Assembly: GCF_006228325.1 (NCBI RefSeq)
Contig: NZ_CP040231.1
Span: 507,001-571,000, forward strand
DNA: 64,000 nt
Source: Streptococcus sp. 1643
Lineage (GTDB): Bacteria; Bacillota; Bacilli; Lactobacillales; Streptococcaceae
Direction of reading: 5' to 3'
Shown: positions 63,031 through 64,000 of the stretch, in pieces
Layout of the letters: each line of letters starts with the position of its first letter
Numbering within the stretch: the stretch's first letter is position 1
The notes under the pieces: generated by a model
Database searches by the model: none
What the model saw: only the letters and a program-made list of their open reading frames with translations
What the model was told of the DNA's origin: nothing
Position numbers and translations under genes: made by a program

Positions 63031-64000
63031 ATGTATCCAGATGATAGTTTGACATTGCACACGGACTTGTACCAGATTAACATGATGCAAGTTTACTTTG
63101 ACCAAGGAATTCACAATAAAAAGGCGGTCTTTGAAGTTTATTTCCGCCAGCAACCTTTTCAGAACGGCTATGCAGTTTTCGCTGGCTTGGAAAGAATTGT
63201 ACATTATCTTAAAGACTTGCGCTTTTCAGATAGCGATATTGACTACTTGGAGACGCTTGGGTATCATGGAGAATTCTTGGATTACCTACGAGATCTCAAG
63301 TTAGAACTAACGGTTCGTTCTGCTCAGGAAGGGGACTTGGTTTTTGCTAATGAGCCGATTGTGCAGGTTGAAGGACCTCTAGCCCAATGTCAATTGGTCG
63401 AAACGGCTCTTTTAAACATCGTTAACTTTCAAACCTTGATAGCGACAAAGGCAGCACGTATTCGTTCAGTCATTGAAGATGAGCCTTTGATGGAATTCGG
63501 AACACGTCGTGCGCAAGAAATGGATGCAGCTATCTGGGGAACACGCGCAGCCGTGATTGGAGGAGCCAACGGGACTAGCAATGTGCGAGCAGGGAAGCTC
63601 TTTGGCATTCCTGTCTTGGGTACTCATGCCCATGCCTTGGTACAGGTTTATGGAAACGACTATGAGGCCTTCAAGGCTTATGCGTCAACCCATCGTGACT
63701 GTGTCTTTCTAGTAGATACATATGATACGCTTCGCATCGGTGTGCCAGCTGCCATTCAGGTTGCTCGTGAACTGGGAGACAAGATTAATTTTAAAGGCGT
63801 TCGTATCGACTCAGGGGATATAGCCTATATTTCCAAGAAAGTTCGCCAACAGTTAGATGAGGCTGGATATCCAGATGCCAAAATTTACGCTTCCAATGAC
63901 CTCGATGAAAATACCATCCTTAACCTCAAAATGCAACACGCCAAGATTGATGTCTGGGGGGTGGGTACCAAGCTGATTACAGCCTATGATCAGCCAGCTC
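63031..64000 (+). CDS. pncB: Nicotinate phosphoribosyltransferase, 3'-truncated by window edge
   Basis: Joins nicotinate to PRPP in the NAD salvage pathway. The first 323 residues are visible and the frame is open at the window end. It starts MYPDDSLTLHTDLYQINMM. EFGTRRAQEMDAAIWGTRA near 152-170 and the RIDSGD motif near 257 are family hallmarks. AGAAGGA precedes the ATG. In pneumococcus nadE follows pncB (from memory), and that would lie outside this window. Confidence 0.94.
   Translation, partial: MYPDDSLTLHTDLYQINMMQVYFDQGIHNKKAVFEVYFRQQPFQNGYAVFAGLERIVHYLKDLRFSDSDIDYLETLGYHGEFLDYLRDLKLELTVRSAQEGDLVFANEPIVQVEGPLAQCQLVETALLNIVNFQTLIATKAARIRSVIEDEPLMEFGTRRAQEMDAAIWGTRAAVIGGANGTSNVRAGKLFGIPVLGTHAHALVQVYGNDYEAFKAYASTHRDCVFLVDTYDTLRIGVPAAIQVARELGDKINFKGVRIDSGDIAYISKKVRQQLDEAGYPDAKIYASNDLDENTILNLKMQHAKIDVWGVGTKLITAYDQPA

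Overview
The window is bacterial chromosome from a low-GC Firmicute, most likely a mitis-group Streptococcus (S. mitis, S. oralis or S. pneumoniae-like). The evidence is the near-identity, from memory, of many products to pneumococcal proteins (ClpX, GlmM, EngB, MurE, AliB, MntE), a gene order that largely follows the pneumococcal chromosome, a streptococcal BOX repeat, and a MurE with the DDPN motif of L-lysine-adding enzymes. The species cannot be fixed from this window. I saw no tRNA, rRNA, insertion sequence, prophage or CRISPR array.

Layout. 0-3 kb: end of a GT2 glycosyltransferase, ferredoxin, a LysM membrane protein, cmk, folA and a small membrane ORF. 3-8 kb: clpX-engB, ridA, then rapZ-yvcK-whiA. 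8-13.5 kb: ferredoxin-NADP reductase (minus strand), the c-di-AMP module cdaA-cdaR-glmM, a DUF1149 protein and a DegV protein. 13.5-18.2 kb: a tandemly repeated, structured leader, then dapB-cca-ABC-F-membrane protein. 18.2-22.5 kb: divergent manganese exporters, mntE and a P-type ATPase behind a yybP-ykoY-type riboswitch. 22.5-31.4 kb: peptide deformylase paralogue, a large unknown membrane protein, a BOX element next to a beheaded small ORF, yaaA, a MarR/flavin-reductase pair, an aminotransferase, asnS and an MFS transporter. 31.4-32.8 kb: rpsF-ssb-rpsR followed by a stack of five terminators.

33.3-38.3 kb is the most unusual part. A very A+T-rich promoter region precedes a tight five-gene operon: UDP-GlcNAc 2-epimerase, a four-helix membrane protein with a degenerate GGDEF-like domain, a 46-residue membrane peptide, a processive GT2 polysaccharide synthase and a membrane-anchored GH8 hydrolase. 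It looks like a complete synthase-dependent exopolysaccharide system, possibly making a ManNAc- or GlcNAc-containing polymer. As I recall it, the pneumococcus has nothing between rpsR and the next gene, so this is probably accessory.

38.3-47 kb: a HAD-cyclophilin fusion, an S1-domain regulator, tRNA methyltransferase, GIY-YIG protein, ppaC, a YiiX-like hydrolase, a DUF1803 protein, csbD under a probable CcpA site, and divergent murE/murJ whose promoters share a -35 region. 47-64 kb: AliB lipoprotein, two sulfur amino-acid PLP enzymes, SNF2 helicase, murC with two acetyltransferases, mltG, greA, an amino-acid permease, an acetyltransferase, an XRE regulator with a membrane partner, and the start of pncB.

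A recurring theme is leaderless transcription. Six genes (fer, yaaA, marR, the DUF5590 gene, trmN-like and murE) have a -35/-10 pair with the -10 ending 6 or 7 bases before the start codon.
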